A stretch of DNA of 32,120 nucleotides from contig WFMM01000013.1 of assembly GCA_015484595.1 (NCBI GenBank), positions 1 through 32,120 of the forward strand, in the 5' to 3' direction. The notes below the pieces were generated by a model. It searched no databases. It had not been told where the DNA came from and saw nothing but the letters and a program-made list of their open reading frames with translations. How positions within the stretch are numbered: position 1 is the first letter of the stretch; every line of letters begins with the position of its first letter. The position numbers and the translations under genes were made by a program. Below are positions 8,041 through 19,126 of this stretch, piece by piece. This DNA is from Nitrospirota bacterium. Its GTDB lineage: Bacteria; Nitrospirota; Thermodesulfovibrionia; Thermodesulfovibrionales; JdFR-85.

Positions 8041-9444
8041 ATGACTAGCCTTGGCTTTTATGGTGGAGTGGAAACCGTTACAGGCTCTTCCTTTTTGCTT
8101 CAGACGCAGGGGCTCAGGATACTTATTGACTGCGGGATGTTTCAGGGTGAGGAGAAATGGGAAGAGCTAAACCGTGCACCCTTTGACTTTGACCCTTTTA
8201 GCATCGACTACCTCATAGTGACCCACGGACACCTTGACCACACGGGAAGGATTCCCTTACTTGTTAAGCGAGGCTTTGCGGGCTCCATTGTGTGTACCCC
8301 TGGCACTTACGACATTGCAAAGGTGGTTATGATGGATTCTGCAAGACTTCAGGAGGAGGACTATGCCCACTGGAAAAAGATATGGTTAAGAAGAGGTGAA
8401 AAACCAAGGCCACCCCTTTACACAACCCTTGATGTCCTTGATGCCATAAGGCTCTTTAACAGGACAGTTAACTATGACGAACCGTTAAGGCTAAACAGCA
8501 GGGTCACCATCACCTTCAGGGACGCAGGACACATTCTTGGTGCATCATCGGTGGTGGTGGATATAAAGGGCCAGGGAAGGATAATCTTTTCCGGTGATAT
8601 TGGAAACACCAGCAAGCCCATCATCCGTGACCCCTGGATGCCTGACTCTGCAGATACAGTGGTGATGGAGACCACCTATGCAGACAGGTTACACAGGGGA
8701 TTTAAGGAGTCTGTGGAGGAGCTCAGGGATGTAATCAACACTGTTTTTCGAAGAGGGGGAAATGTCCTGATACCTGCCTTTGCAGTAGAAAGGGCACAGG
8801 ATCTGTTATTTGTGCTCAGGGAGTTGATAAAAAATGGCGATATCCCACCCTGTAAGGTCTATCTTGATTCCCCTATGGGTATATCGGTAACGGATATAAT
8901 GAGGAGGCATCCCGAATGTTTTGACGAACAGACCAGGACTCTTATAATGAAGGGAGAGGACCCTTTCTGGTTCCCTGGCCTTGAGTTTACCAGGGAGATA
9001 GAGGAGTCTAAGAAGATAAACTTTATAAAGAGCCATGCTATAATCATTGCAGGCTCAGGGATGTGCACTGGTGGCAGGATCAAGCATCACCTCAAACACA
9101 ACATCTGGAGAAAGGAATCTGCAGTGCTGTTCGTGGGATATCAGGCAGAGGGAACCCTTGGAAGAAAGATCGTGGAAGGGAAAAAGAGGGTTAAGATATT
9201 TGGCGAGACTTACAGGGTTAATGCAAGCGTGCACACCATAGGTGGTTTTTCTTCCCATGCTGACAGGGATATCCTTCTGAAGTGGCTGAGAGGTTGTGTG
9301 GGTGTAAAGGAGGTTTTTCTGGTTCATGGTGAAGATGGACCCAAAAGGTCCTTCAGTAAGACCCTTAAAGCAGAGAAGCTTGCAGAGAAGGTTTACATAC
9401 CATCCTATGGAGAGAGTTTTTCAGTCTTTGAAAAGAGTATCTAA
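8041..9444 (+). CDS. Beta-CASP metallo-beta-lactamase-fold RNA-processing hydrolase
   Basis: This is a zinc-dependent nuclease-fold protein related to the CPSF73/RNase J-like YSH1 group, likely acting on RNA. The metal motif 'HGHLDHTGR' sits at about residue 62, the next histidine is in 'DAGHILGASS', and the aspartate is in 'SGDIGN'. The beta-CASP insert follows ('IPAFAVERAQDLLFVL', 'VYLDSPMGISVT'). The C-terminal part has the signature 'GSGMCTGGRI' and 'SSHADRDILLKWL'. The 467-aa length is standard for bacterial members. There is no ribosome site; TAATAT lies 5 nt before the ATG, suggesting a leaderless message. It stands alone after the tRNA pair. The substrate is unknown, and no KH domain is fused to help assign one. 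Confidence 0.88.
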   Translation: MTSLGFYGGVETVTGSSFLLQTQGLRILIDCGMFQGEEKWEELNRAPFDFDPFSIDYLIVTHGHLDHTGRIPLLVKRGFAGSIVCTPGTYDIAKVVMMDSARLQEEDYAHWKKIWLRRGEKPRPPLYTTLDVLDAIRLFNRTVNYDEPLRLNSRVTITFRDAGHILGASSVVVDIKGQGRIIFSGDIGNTSKPIIRDPWMPDSADTVVMETTYADRLHRGFKESVEELRDVINTVFRRGGNVLIPAFAVERAQDLLFVLRELIKNGDIPPCKVYLDSPMGISVTDIMRRHPECFDEQTRTLIMKGEDPFWFPGLEFTREIEESKKINFIKSHAIIIAGSGMCTGGRIKHHLKHNIWRKESAVLFVGYQAEGTLGRKIVEGKKRVKIFGETYRVNASVHTIGGFSSHADRDILLKWLRGCVGVKEVFLVHGEDGPKRSFSKTLKAEKLAEKVYIPSYGESFSVFEKSI

Positions 9445-9494
9445 ATTTTTAACCATTTCAACAGACTCGAATCCCTGAAAAGGAGGTGTGTGGT

Positions 9495-10091
9495 ATGAAG
9501 GTTGTAGCCTTTAACGGCAGTGCAAGGAAGGGTGGTAACACAGAGGCCCTGATAAAGATCCTGTTTGAGGAGCTTCAGAAGGAGGGCATTGAGACCGAGC
9601 TTATAAGCCTGGCAGGCAAAAACCTGTCGGGATGCATTGCCTGTTTTAAGTGTTTTAAGGAAAAGGACAAGAGGTGTCATGGCGTGGATGATGAACTGAA
9701 CGAGTATATTGAGAAGATGCTTCAGGCTGAGGGAATAATACTTGGCTCACCCACCTACTTTGCAGACCTCACGGCAAACATGAAGGCACTGGTGGAAAGG
9801 GCAGGCATGGTGGCAAGGGCAAACGATGACATGTTTAAGAGAAAGGTGGGGGCCTCGGTTGTGGCTGTAAGGCGTGGCGGGGCAACCCATGTGTTCAGTT
9901 CCCTCAATTACTTTTTCTTCATCGGTCAGATGATAGTGCCTGGTTCAAGCTACTGGAACCTTGGAATTGGCCGTCAGCCAGGTGAGGTTTTAAAGGACGA
10001 AGAGGGTATAAAGACCATGCGTGACCTTGGACAGAACATGGCATGGCTCATAAAAAAACTCTACTCCGAGTCTGAGCTTCGAGAGCCATAG
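9495..10091 (+). CDS. Iron-sulfur flavoprotein / NADPH-dependent FMN reductase family
   Basis: This is a flavodoxin-fold cytoplasmic redox protein. The N-terminal FMN-phosphate loop is 'NGSARKGGNTEAL' (about residues 6-18). A compact cysteine cluster 'CIACFKCFKEKDKRC' follows (C-x2-C-x2-C-x7-C), as seen in iron-sulfur flavoproteins that bind a 4Fe-4S cluster. 'GSPTYFADLTANMKALVERAG' is the family's second flavin-binding loop. I use the ATG at 9495 rather than the GTG at 9486 because AGGAGGTG lies 7 nt upstream and would otherwise overlap the start. The 198-aa length is normal. Its last 31 bases overlap the 3' end of the opposite-strand membrane Fe-S/FMN gene. Confidence 0.85.
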   Translation: MKVVAFNGSARKGGNTEALIKILFEELQKEGIETELISLAGKNLSGCIACFKCFKEKDKRCHGVDDELNEYIEKMLQAEGIILGSPTYFADLTANMKALVERAGMVARANDDMFKRKVGASVVAVRRGGATHVFSSLNYFFFIGQMIVPGSSYWNLGIGRQPGEVLKDEEGIKTMRDLGQNMAWLIKKLYSESELREP

Positions 10092-11308
10092 CAGATATTA
10101 CACCTTATACACTCTGATATGTGGGGCTTTCCGGGGTTTCCCATGGGACATGATGGGGCTGAGGGGTAGCCATCTTCGTGTCTGCTTAAGATTCCCAATA
10201 GTGCTGCTACAGGACACAGATACCTGCACCAGAACCTCCTGACCCTCAGGTTTAAAACTACCATCAACAACACAAGTGCCCACATAAGGAGATTTCCGTG
10301 AAGGGAAAACAGGGTGAGATAGGGCTCAAAGGTTGCATAATCAGGCTTTTTGCTAACAACCACGAGGGGGATGAGGAGGATTAAAAGCAGATACTTTATT
10401 AGCCTTAGACGGCTGTCAGCTTTGGGGTCTACCTTCCACTTCTTCACTCTTAAATTGTCTAAAAGCTCAAGCATTGCACCAAAGGGACAAAGCCAGCCAC
10501 AGTAAAGCCTCCCAGCAAGTATGAGTGCAAGCAGTGTGGAGCCAACCACCACGATCCACATAAGAGAGGTCGAGTAGTTTCCACAAAGCAGGTTTAAGGG
10601 ATGTAGCACTGAAAAGGGTGTTGATATGTAAACCCCCACTACTAAAAGGCTTAAAACCAGAAAACCCTTTCTGTAACGGAGGAGCTCTTTTTTCTTCCTC
10701 GTAAGGTAGTACATGGAAAGGGCAAGTAAAAAAAGCACGAGGTAGGCAAGGGGTTTGAGTTCAAAGAGAGATGCCCTTTCAGTGGGGGATGTTTTGATCC
10801 CGAAGAGCTCCCGGGCAACCCTTCGTGAAGAAAGACGCACTGTCTTTGTCAATGCCCTTACACTAATGGTTGCACGACTTATGCCGTCAATGTCTCTGTC
10901 CACTTCCAGAGGGTCTTTAACGCTCTTTCCAACGAACTGCCTTAGATACTCCGGGGTAAGCATGTAGTGGACATAGTTTTTCGTCTCCCTGTGCTCTACG
11001 ATTCTTATTCCCCTTATTATGCCCTTTGAGTCAATGGCAATGAGGGTTTTTATCGGGCCTCCATAACCCCTTACAGAGGGCACTATGTCGTAGGAGTTAA
11101 AGGCGACCACATCGGTGTTTGACGGGTAATGGGGTGGATGACCCTGTTTTTCAAGAAACCTGACCCCCTCACCTGAAAGCCCATTAAGAAGTTTTCTTTC
11201 GTCTATCCGCTCTTTTTTTACAAATACTGCTGCTATTAGTGACAGAATCGTCACCAGAAGGATTGTTGTTCTTATCCTGTTTAAGCTCTTTTTGTCTGAT
11301 ACATCCAT
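10061..11308 (-). CDS. NosR/RnfG-like membrane protein: FMN-binding domain fused to Fe-S (NapH-type) membrane domain
   Basis: This is a predicted extracytoplasmic electron-transfer protein. A first membrane helix (about residues 14-28) is followed by a periplasmic FMN-binding domain ending in 'DGISRATIS', the position where FMN is covalently attached to Thr in RnfG/NqrC/NosR relatives (family knowledge). Then come about five helices with two 'CxxxCP' motifs, 'YCGWLCPFGA' and 'WCRYLCPVAA', as in NapH/NosR. The C-terminus has 'CIRCNIC' but ends a few residues later without the usual distal Cys-Pro, so any terminal ferredoxin domain is incomplete. Its start overlaps the upstream membrane gene by 28 bp, implying coupling. 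The 3' end overlaps the convergent flavoprotein gene. The physiological partner is unknown; nitrous oxide genes are absent, so a NosR role is unlikely. Confidence 0.8.
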   Translation of the reverse strand: MDVSDKKSLNRIRTTILLVTILSLIAAVFVKKERIDERKLLNGLSGEGVRFLEKQGHPPHYPSNTDVVAFNSYDIVPSVRGYGGPIKTLIAIDSKGIIRGIRIVEHRETKNYVHYMLTPEYLRQFVGKSVKDPLEVDRDIDGISRATISVRALTKTVRLSSRRVARELFGIKTSPTERASLFELKPLAYLVLFLLALSMYYLTRKKKELLRYRKGFLVLSLLVVGVYISTPFSVLHPLNLLCGNYSTSLMWIVVVGSTLLALILAGRLYCGWLCPFGAMLELLDNLRVKKWKVDPKADSRLRLIKYLLLILLIPLVVVSKKPDYATFEPYLTLFSLHGNLLMWALVLLMVVLNLRVRRFWCRYLCPVAALLGILSRHEDGYPSAPSCPMGNPGKPHISECIRCNICYGSRSSDSE

Positions 11309-13383
11309 AGGACAATCAACGAAAGGGTGTTTAAATATACTAAAAATCCAGTTGTATAATACAGTCCAAAAAGTGGAAAGAGGAAGACCGTTGTAAGGAA
11401 TGCCCCGAAAAGGGCGCCTGTAAGGTCAAGGCTGTATGTAAGGGCAGCCCTTTTTATTCTGAATGCACAGAGGGTAAAAAGCCCACCACCCATTACTCCG
11501 AAGACAAACACAGAGCCAAATATAATGGATGCCCTATAGGCTACCAGGGGATATAGCAGTAATAAGGCGATCATTGCCAGAATAAACAAAGGCAGAACCC
11601 CTCTTTTTTCCACTTTCCTTTTTGCCAAGAGTGCACCTGTGGCTGAACCAAGCATGTAAAGTGCACCCATGAGTCCTATCATCCTGTAAATGTGACCTGC
11701 AGCAGATTGATATAGAAAGACCGAAAGTGTAACCAGAGACAGGGTGGTAAAGCCTGTGCTGAAGATGACCACACAGGCAGGGCCTTCCCGTCTTTTTCCT
11801 GTGTAAAACATAAAAAACAGCACCGTAAGGACGAGCAGTACCAGGAAGGCTCTGCGGTTTTTGACAACGAAGGCAAGCCACCTTCCACCCTGTGTCTCTG
11901 TCCAGAGGACCACATTGTAAAGGTAAGATACAGGGTGTCTGTCGGTGTTTATCTCTGAGCTTTGGCTTTTAAGGAGTCTCTGAAACCTTTGTGACTTTTC
12001 TCTAAAAAACATATCCTCTATAACTGAGCTGTTGAGATATAGTGTGTGGGGATGTCTTTCCTCAAACCTCTTTTTTAGACTGAGTGAAGAGGCATCAAAG
12101 GCTCTGTTTGATGCAATCAAAAGGGCATACTCCATGGAGGTCACTTTGACATGGGGAAACACCCTGTTGAGGGTCTGAAAGATTGAGGAGTCTGCTATGA
12201 GCATCTCGTTACCCATGTACCCAGGAACGGCCATTAATCTGAGAAAAAGAAAGCCCCCGTCTTTCAAATGAGCTTTAAGCAAGTTAAAGAACTCAAGCGT
12301 ATAGTATCTGTTCAGGCTCGCCGTTGAAGGGAAGGGTTCGTTAAGGACGATGATGTCAAAGAGTTGGTTTGTGCTTTTTAAATAGGCCCTTGCATCTGCA
12401 TTTACTATCTCTGTAAAGGGTCTTTTAAGAATTGTCCTTCGGTCTTTTGACGAAAGCATCCTGAGTGAAATGGAAAGCAGATGCCTGTTTAGCTGAAGGT
12501 ATGTAACCCTGGATCTGTATTCTGAAAAACCCTTTATTACAGCTGGGGAGCCACCTATGAGCAGGACATCCCGAGGCTCTTTAAAAAGTGCTGGTAGTTG
12601 AGACATCAGCTCCTCTGAGCCAGGCTCAGGTATGGAAAAGCAGAGCTTCCCTGAGAGGTATAGGTTTTTCTGTCCTGAAAGCTCTGTTGCGATAACCTCT
12701 CCTTCAGGTGAGTCAGCACGCTCTAACACCCTGCCTTTTAACACAGAGCCAATTGAATCAGGCAAAGAAAGATAAAGCAAAAGAGGGATTACTAAAAGAC
12801 CAGCTGCCCACCGCTTCTTCAAAAACCATAAAGCTGCAAAGGACAATAGCATTGAGACCCCAAAGGCAGTTAAACGGTCAGGTATGTAGCCTGCCATGAA
12901 AAGACTGAATACTGCTCCTGCAAAAAAAGCCCCCAGACTCTCAAGTCCATAAACCACAGACGGCGGTGTTTTAAAGAGCCTTACAATCAAAGGAAACTCT
13001 GCACCAAACAAAAGACACACAGGTGCCATAAGAAAGAGGAGGTAAAGAAGCGTAATGTGAAGTGGTATTACCTCACCAAAGGAAAGACCTGCCACAGGAT
13101 AGACATACCATGCCGAGGAGGTGACAATCTGTAAAAGCCATCCTGAAGACAGAAAGGACAGAGAAAGCACCGAGGTGTCAGCCTTCAGAAGCTCTGAAAG
13201 CATGCTACCCAGGGCAACAAACAGTATCCACATACCAAGCACTATACCTATTATCAGTTCGTTTCCTGAAAAGACCGAAAGCAGGGCTCTAATAATTACG
13301 GTCTGTGCAAGAAGGGAGGAAAAGCCAAGCAGAAGTGCAGAAAAGCTCACAGAAGAGGGTTGGTTAATCCTTCTTTCTGCCAT
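11281..13383 (-). CDS. Polytopic membrane protein with internal spermidine-synthase-like domain
   Basis: This 700-aa protein has three parts. The first is an N-terminal block of about seven membrane helices ('SSLLAQTVIIRALLSVFSGNELIIG'). The second is a soluble Rossmann methyltransferase-like domain of about 300 residues related to spermidine synthase ('VLLIGGSPAVIKGF', then 'FPSTASLNRYYTLEFF'). The third is a C-terminal block of about five or six helices ending in 'GLYYTTGFLVYL'. The catalytic Asp expected in true spermidine synthases is Asn in 'DIIVLNEPFP', so polyamine synthesis is doubtful. Such fused 'MFS/spermidine synthase' proteins are common in anaerobes and have no firm function. 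It overlaps the 157-aa gene before it by 20 bp and the FMN/Fe-S gene after it by 28 bp. Confidence 0.75.
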   Translation of the reverse strand: MAERRINQPSSVSFSALLLGFSSLLAQTVIIRALLSVFSGNELIIGIVLGMWILFVALGSMLSELLKADTSVLSLSFLSSGWLLQIVTSSAWYVYPVAGLSFGEVIPLHITLLYLLFLMAPVCLLFGAEFPLIVRLFKTPPSVVYGLESLGAFFAGAVFSLFMAGYIPDRLTAFGVSMLLSFAALWFLKKRWAAGLLVIPLLLYLSLPDSIGSVLKGRVLERADSPEGEVIATELSGQKNLYLSGKLCFSIPEPGSEELMSQLPALFKEPRDVLLIGGSPAVIKGFSEYRSRVTYLQLNRHLLSISLRMLSSKDRRTILKRPFTEIVNADARAYLKSTNQLFDIIVLNEPFPSTASLNRYYTLEFFNLLKAHLKDGGFLFLRLMAVPGYMGNEMLIADSSIFQTLNRVFPHVKVTSMEYALLIASNRAFDASSLSLKKRFEERHPHTLYLNSSVIEDMFFREKSQRFQRLLKSQSSEINTDRHPVSYLYNVVLWTETQGGRWLAFVVKNRRAFLVLLVLTVLFFMFYTGKRREGPACVVIFSTGFTTLSLVTLSVFLYQSAAGHIYRMIGLMGALYMLGSATGALLAKRKVEKRGVLPLFILAMIALLLLYPLVAYRASIIFGSVFVFGVMGGGLFTLCAFRIKRAALTYSLDLTGALFGAFLTTVFLFPLFGLYYTTGFLVYLNTLSLIVLWMYQTKRA

Positions 13384-13837
13384 ACTGCTTGCATAGACCC
13401 TCTAAAAAGGACTCAAGCTCTTGTGGTGGGAGTGGTCTTTCGGGCAGGTTTGCATTAAGCATGATTGCCTTGTCCATCTTTTTAAGTAGATTTACAACCA
13501 CATAATCAAGCACCTCCTGCTCAAACCCCTCTGGAGGATTTTTGATAAGTATCTGCTCTGAGTACCAGACATCTCTGGTTGGTGCAATCCCCTGGCATTC
13601 TGTTCCGTTGTAAGTAACTGGCGTGGCACCTTTTTGTAAGGCCATGTCTCGCACATCAAGGTTGACATTCTGAAGCCCCCTGATAACAGGGTTGTTCATT
13701 GCCTTGTGTCGACCCCTTGTGATTGGTAAAAAGGGAATAACATTTACCCCTGAGCAATAAAGTATGTCCCCTGTGTCTGTGGGTTTTAAAACAAAGTAAA
13801 GAAATCTGTTTATGTACGCAATCTCTTTTTGAGACAT
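13364..13837 (-). CDS. Conserved-looking protein of unknown function, first gene of the membrane redox cluster
   Basis: I do not recognise this 157-aa soluble protein. It has no signal peptide or helix long enough for a membrane. It has a mixed alpha/beta composition with three scattered cysteines and a charged C-terminus. The segment 'MNNPVIRGLQNVNLDVRDMALQKGA' looks like a structured core. The 20-bp overlap with the next gene, and that gene's overlap with the FMN/Fe-S gene, indicate a three-gene operon. TAAAAT lies 6 nt before the ATG and no ribosome site is present, suggesting a leaderless transcript starting here. A role in assembly or regulation of the two membrane proteins is only an inference from position. 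Confidence 0.65.
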   Translation of the reverse strand: MSQKEIAYINRFLYFVLKPTDTGDILYCSGVNVIPFLPITRGRHKAMNNPVIRGLQNVNLDVRDMALQKGATPVTYNGTECQGIAPTRDVWYSEQILIKNPPEGFEQEVLDYVVVNLLKKMDKAIMLNANLPERPLPPQELESFLEGLCKQYGRKKD

Positions 13838-13930
13838 TTTCTTATTTTAACACAGATAGAGAAGATAAAAGGTTAACCGAAAACCCTTATGGATTCTTCA
13901 TTGTGCTAACACCAAATGGGGAAAATCCAC

Positions 13931-16630
<2,700 letters not shown>

Positions 16631-16767
16631 CTGATAGCCCCCCTTTTAAACAGGGTGCAGGGTGTAGGGGGCAGGGATGTTAAGTGTAAAATTATGATAT
16701 TTGAGTTAAAGACTCCTAAACAACTCACTCAACACAAATAACTCCCCTTTTCCCTGTTCCCTGTATT

Positions 16768-16797
16768 TTGTACATACACCTAAAAATAAGTTAAAAT
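16768..16797 (+). promoter_or_regulatory. Probable promoter of the FmdB-type gene
   Basis: TTGTAC (16768-16773) is followed by an 18-nt spacer and TAAAAT (16792-16797). It precedes a strong ribosome site (AAAGGAGGTGG) of the zinc-ribbon gene. Confidence 0.5.
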
Positions 16798-16831
16798 ATA
16801 TAGAAACTCTTAAACAAAGGAGGTGGTCTTT

Positions 16832-17023
16832 ATGCCCATATACGAATATACATGCCTGAGCTGTGGCAAGACCTTTTCTCTGCTCCAGAAAGTAGGGAGC
16901 ACAGAAAAGGATACCAAATGTCCTCACTGCGGTTCAAGTGAGGTCAAAAAGCTGCTTTCTGCATTTTCATGCTCTGTGGGGTTTGGCTCAGGCGGTGGGG
17001 GAGGTTTTTCGGCTCCTACCTGA
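16832..17023 (+). CDS. FmdB-family zinc ribbon protein
   Basis: This 63-aa cytoplasmic protein begins 'MPIYEYTCLSCGKTF' and has a second 'CPHCGSSEVKKLLS' knuckle. It therefore has the four-cysteine zinc ribbon of the FmdB/CxxC_CXXC_SSSS family, with a glycine-rich tail ('GFGSGGGGGFSAPT'). The family was named for a putative regulator of amidase/formamidase genes; for most members the function is unknown. The ATG at 16832 is chosen over the GTG at 16823 because AAAGGAGG lies 7 nt upstream and the family begins at MPIYEY. It is convergent with the HMA-domain gene, 22 bp away. Confidence 0.9.
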   Translation: MPIYEYTCLSCGKTFSLLQKVGSTEKDTKCPHCGSSEVKKLLSAFSCSVGFGSGGGGGFSAPT

Positions 17024-17045
17024 GGGCCTTCCTCCTGCTGAGCAG

Positions 17046-17258
17046 TTAGCTCAGCCTGTAGCCAAGGCGTTCAACCGTATCGGTGACTATCTTTTTTACA
17101 GAGCCCTCGTCAATAAGGCGGTCGTCGTAGTCAATCACTACACGGCCGCCTTCTGCTTCCACCCTGTTGATACCCTTAAGCCCGCCAATGAACTTTCTTA
17201 ATGCCTGAGAGCATTCAATGCAGTACATGCCTTCTACATTAAAATAGGCCTTTGCCAT
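17046..17258 (-). CDS. Small heavy-metal-associated (HMA) domain protein
   Basis: This 70-aa protein has the beta-alpha-beta-beta-alpha-beta ferredoxin-like fold of CopZ/Atx1-type metal chaperones. The motif 'MYCIEC' (residues 11-16) replaces the canonical MTCxxC but keeps both cysteines for copper(I) or another soft metal. A copper ATPase is not nearby, so the partner is unknown. The start has TAAAAT 6 nt upstream with only a weak AAAGG, again suggesting a near-leaderless start. It is divergent from the nine-heme lipoprotein gene. A perfect GCTGAGC/GCTCAGC hairpin (17038-17056) lies over its 3' end, but without a T-run. Confidence 0.85.
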   Translation of the reverse strand: MAKAYFNVEGMYCIECSQALRKFIGGLKGINRVEAEGGRVVIDYDDRLIDEGSVKKIVTDTVERLGYRLS

Positions 17259-17360
17259 GCCTTTATTTTACACCAAAACCTGTGGGGATATGCACAGCGA
17301 GCACATAGATCTGCCCTTTGGGCATCTCAATGTAAATAATTAATTTCATATCTCTAATGT

Positions 17361-17390
17361 TTGATTTAGACAATAAAGAAATATTAATAT
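17361..17390 (+). promoter_or_regulatory. Possible promoter of the multiheme cytochrome gene
   Basis: TTGATT (17361-17366) is followed by an 18-nt spacer and TAATAT (17385-17390) in a very AT-rich 164-bp divergent gap. The gap shows no other clear element. Confidence 0.4.
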
Positions 17391-17422
17391 ATATAAAATA
17401 TAAAAAAGGAGTGTGCATAAGG

Positions 17423-19126
17423 ATGAAGAGGTTTATTACGGTATTGTTTCTGTTTTTTCTTGTCATAAGTGCTGGCTGTGGTGGGGGAGGCGGTGGTGGA
17501 GGTGACGATAGTGCCGAAGGCTCGTCAGGCTCGGGCGGGCTTACCTCTACGGTTACAGATGCCTATGTGGTGATTGCCTGGAACGACCTTGGTATGCACT
17601 GCATGGATGGAAAGGATTATTCGGTCTTCAGCATATTGCCTCCTTACAATAACCTGCATGCTCAGGTGATAAGAAGGTCTGACGGAAGGCTCGTTGAAGG
17701 CCAGATTTACCTTACATACCAGTCCTATCCTGACCCCTCCACATCAAAGAAAAACACCATAAGCAGCACAAAGACCAACTTCTGGGACTATGTGTCAAAC
17801 CTTTTTGGATACAATCCTTCACCTGACTATGGACTTAACCTCTCTGACCCCTCTAAGTCAAACCCAACACCCTCAGACCTGCCTGCTGAGATGAGTTTTA
17901 ACAGTCAATACAGGTGGTGGGAGGCAGAGGGAATACCTCTCACCCCTTACAACGACGATGGCACAAAGAATTACTATCCCATGGTAAAGGTGGTGGCAAG
18001 GGATTTCTCAGGCAGTGTTCTGGCTGAAACCCTCACAGTGCTTCCCGTGTCAGATGAGCTTGACTGCTCGGGCTGTCACAGCTCACAGTCAGGAAACAAT
18101 GATGCAAGGCCCTCTCAGGGATGGGTCAACGACCCTCAACCTGAAAGGGACTGGAAGCTAAACATCCTGAGGCTTCACGATGAAAAAAACCCTGATGCCA
18201 TAACCTCCGCAGGTCTTTCTGCCAGATATCAGGGCACGGGGCTTTTTGACACAGTGCAGACCTATGGGCAACCGATTCTCTGTGCAGACTGTCACAGCTC
18301 AAACGCACTTCAGGCAAAGGGAGTAAGCGGAGTACCATCGCTTACCCGTGCAATTCATCACAGACACTCAGGGGTAAAAGACCCATCAACAGGCAAAACC
18401 CTTGACAGCATACCTGACAGGAGGGCCTGTTACAAATGCCATCCTGGCTCTCAGACCAGGTGTCTTCGAGGTGCAATGGGTGGAAACAACATTGAGTGTC
18501 AGGACTGCCATGGTAGCATGTCAGCTGTGGCTGACCCCTCAAGACAGGGCTGGTTAAGCATGCCAGCCTGTCAGTACTGCCACAATAAGACAGGCCCTAA
18601 TGGAAGTTTCACGAGATACAAAACCGTCTTTTCCAGTGGGACCACTTTAAGGACAGTCTATTCAAACAGGTTTGCCACTGACCCTGATACCCCGATGAAG
18701 GGTATCTCCCTTTACAGGTTCAGCACTGGCCACGGTGGTCTTCAATGTGAGGCCTGCCACGGCTCCACCCATGCAATTTATCCAAGCACCCACGGTAATG
18801 ACAACATCCAGAGCATCAACCTTCAGGGCTACAGCGGTACCATCTCAAACTGTGCCACCTGTCATCAAAACCCCCCTGTTACCGCAAAGGGTGGTCCCCA
18901 TGGGATGCACATCGTGGGGCAAAGCTGGGTAAAGGAGCACAAAAAACATGCCAAGTCTGCTCTGTCCGATTGTGCCCAATGTCATGGAGCAGACTACAGA
19001 GGAAGTCCGCTTTCAGAGATGTGGCAGACGAGAACCCTATCCGTTGAGGATGGCTCTAAAACACTGCTTAAGGGACACAGGGTCAGCTGTTATGATTGCC
19101 ACAATGGACCCAATGGTGGAGACTAA
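17423..19126 (+). CDS. Nine-heme c-type cytochrome lipoprotein
   Basis: This is a predicted secreted, lipid-anchored electron-transfer protein of 567 aa. The signal peptide ends in a lipobox 'ISAGC', followed by a poly-Gly linker. Residues about 45-210 form a heme-free domain starting 'AWNDLGMHCMDGKDYSVFSILPPYN'. The C-terminal half has nine CxxCH heme motifs from about residue 215 to 556 (CSGCH, CADCH, CYKCH, CQDCH, CQYCH, CEACH, CATCH, CAQCH, CYDCH), with extra histidines such as 'HHRH' that could be distal ligands. I use the ATG at 17423, not 17357, because the signal peptide starts there and AAGGAG precedes it. It may take part in extracellular or periplasmic electron transfer. Cytochrome maturation genes are not in the window. 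The 3' end overlaps aroF by 4 bp. Confidence 0.9.
   Translation: MKRFITVLFLFFLVISAGCGGGGGGGGDDSAEGSSGSGGLTSTVTDAYVVIAWNDLGMHCMDGKDYSVFSILPPYNNLHAQVIRRSDGRLVEGQIYLTYQSYPDPSTSKKNTISSTKTNFWDYVSNLFGYNPSPDYGLNLSDPSKSNPTPSDLPAEMSFNSQYRWWEAEGIPLTPYNDDGTKNYYPMVKVVARDFSGSVLAETLTVLPVSDELDCSGCHSSQSGNNDARPSQGWVNDPQPERDWKLNILRLHDEKNPDAITSAGLSARYQGTGLFDTVQTYGQPILCADCHSSNALQAKGVSGVPSLTRAIHHRHSGVKDPSTGKTLDSIPDRRACYKCHPGSQTRCLRGAMGGNNIECQDCHGSMSAVADPSRQGWLSMPACQYCHNKTGPNGSFTRYKTVFSSGTTLRTVYSNRFATDPDTPMKGISLYRFSTGHGGLQCEACHGSTHAIYPSTHGNDNIQSINLQGYSGTISNCATCHQNPPVTAKGGPHGMHIVGQSWVKEHKKHAKSALSDCAQCHGADYRGSPLSEMWQTRTLSVEDGSKTLLKGHRVSCYDCHNGPNGGD

Noticed and set aside
10755-10967. Plus-strand ORF inside the FMN/Fe-S gene
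   Set aside because: Shadow frame of a well-supported minus-strand gene.
17038-17056. GCTGAGC/GCTCAGC hairpin between the convergent fmdB and HMA genes as a terminator
   Set aside because: The stem is perfect (7 bp, loop AGTTA) but there is no T-run on either strand; it is noted under the HMA gene only.
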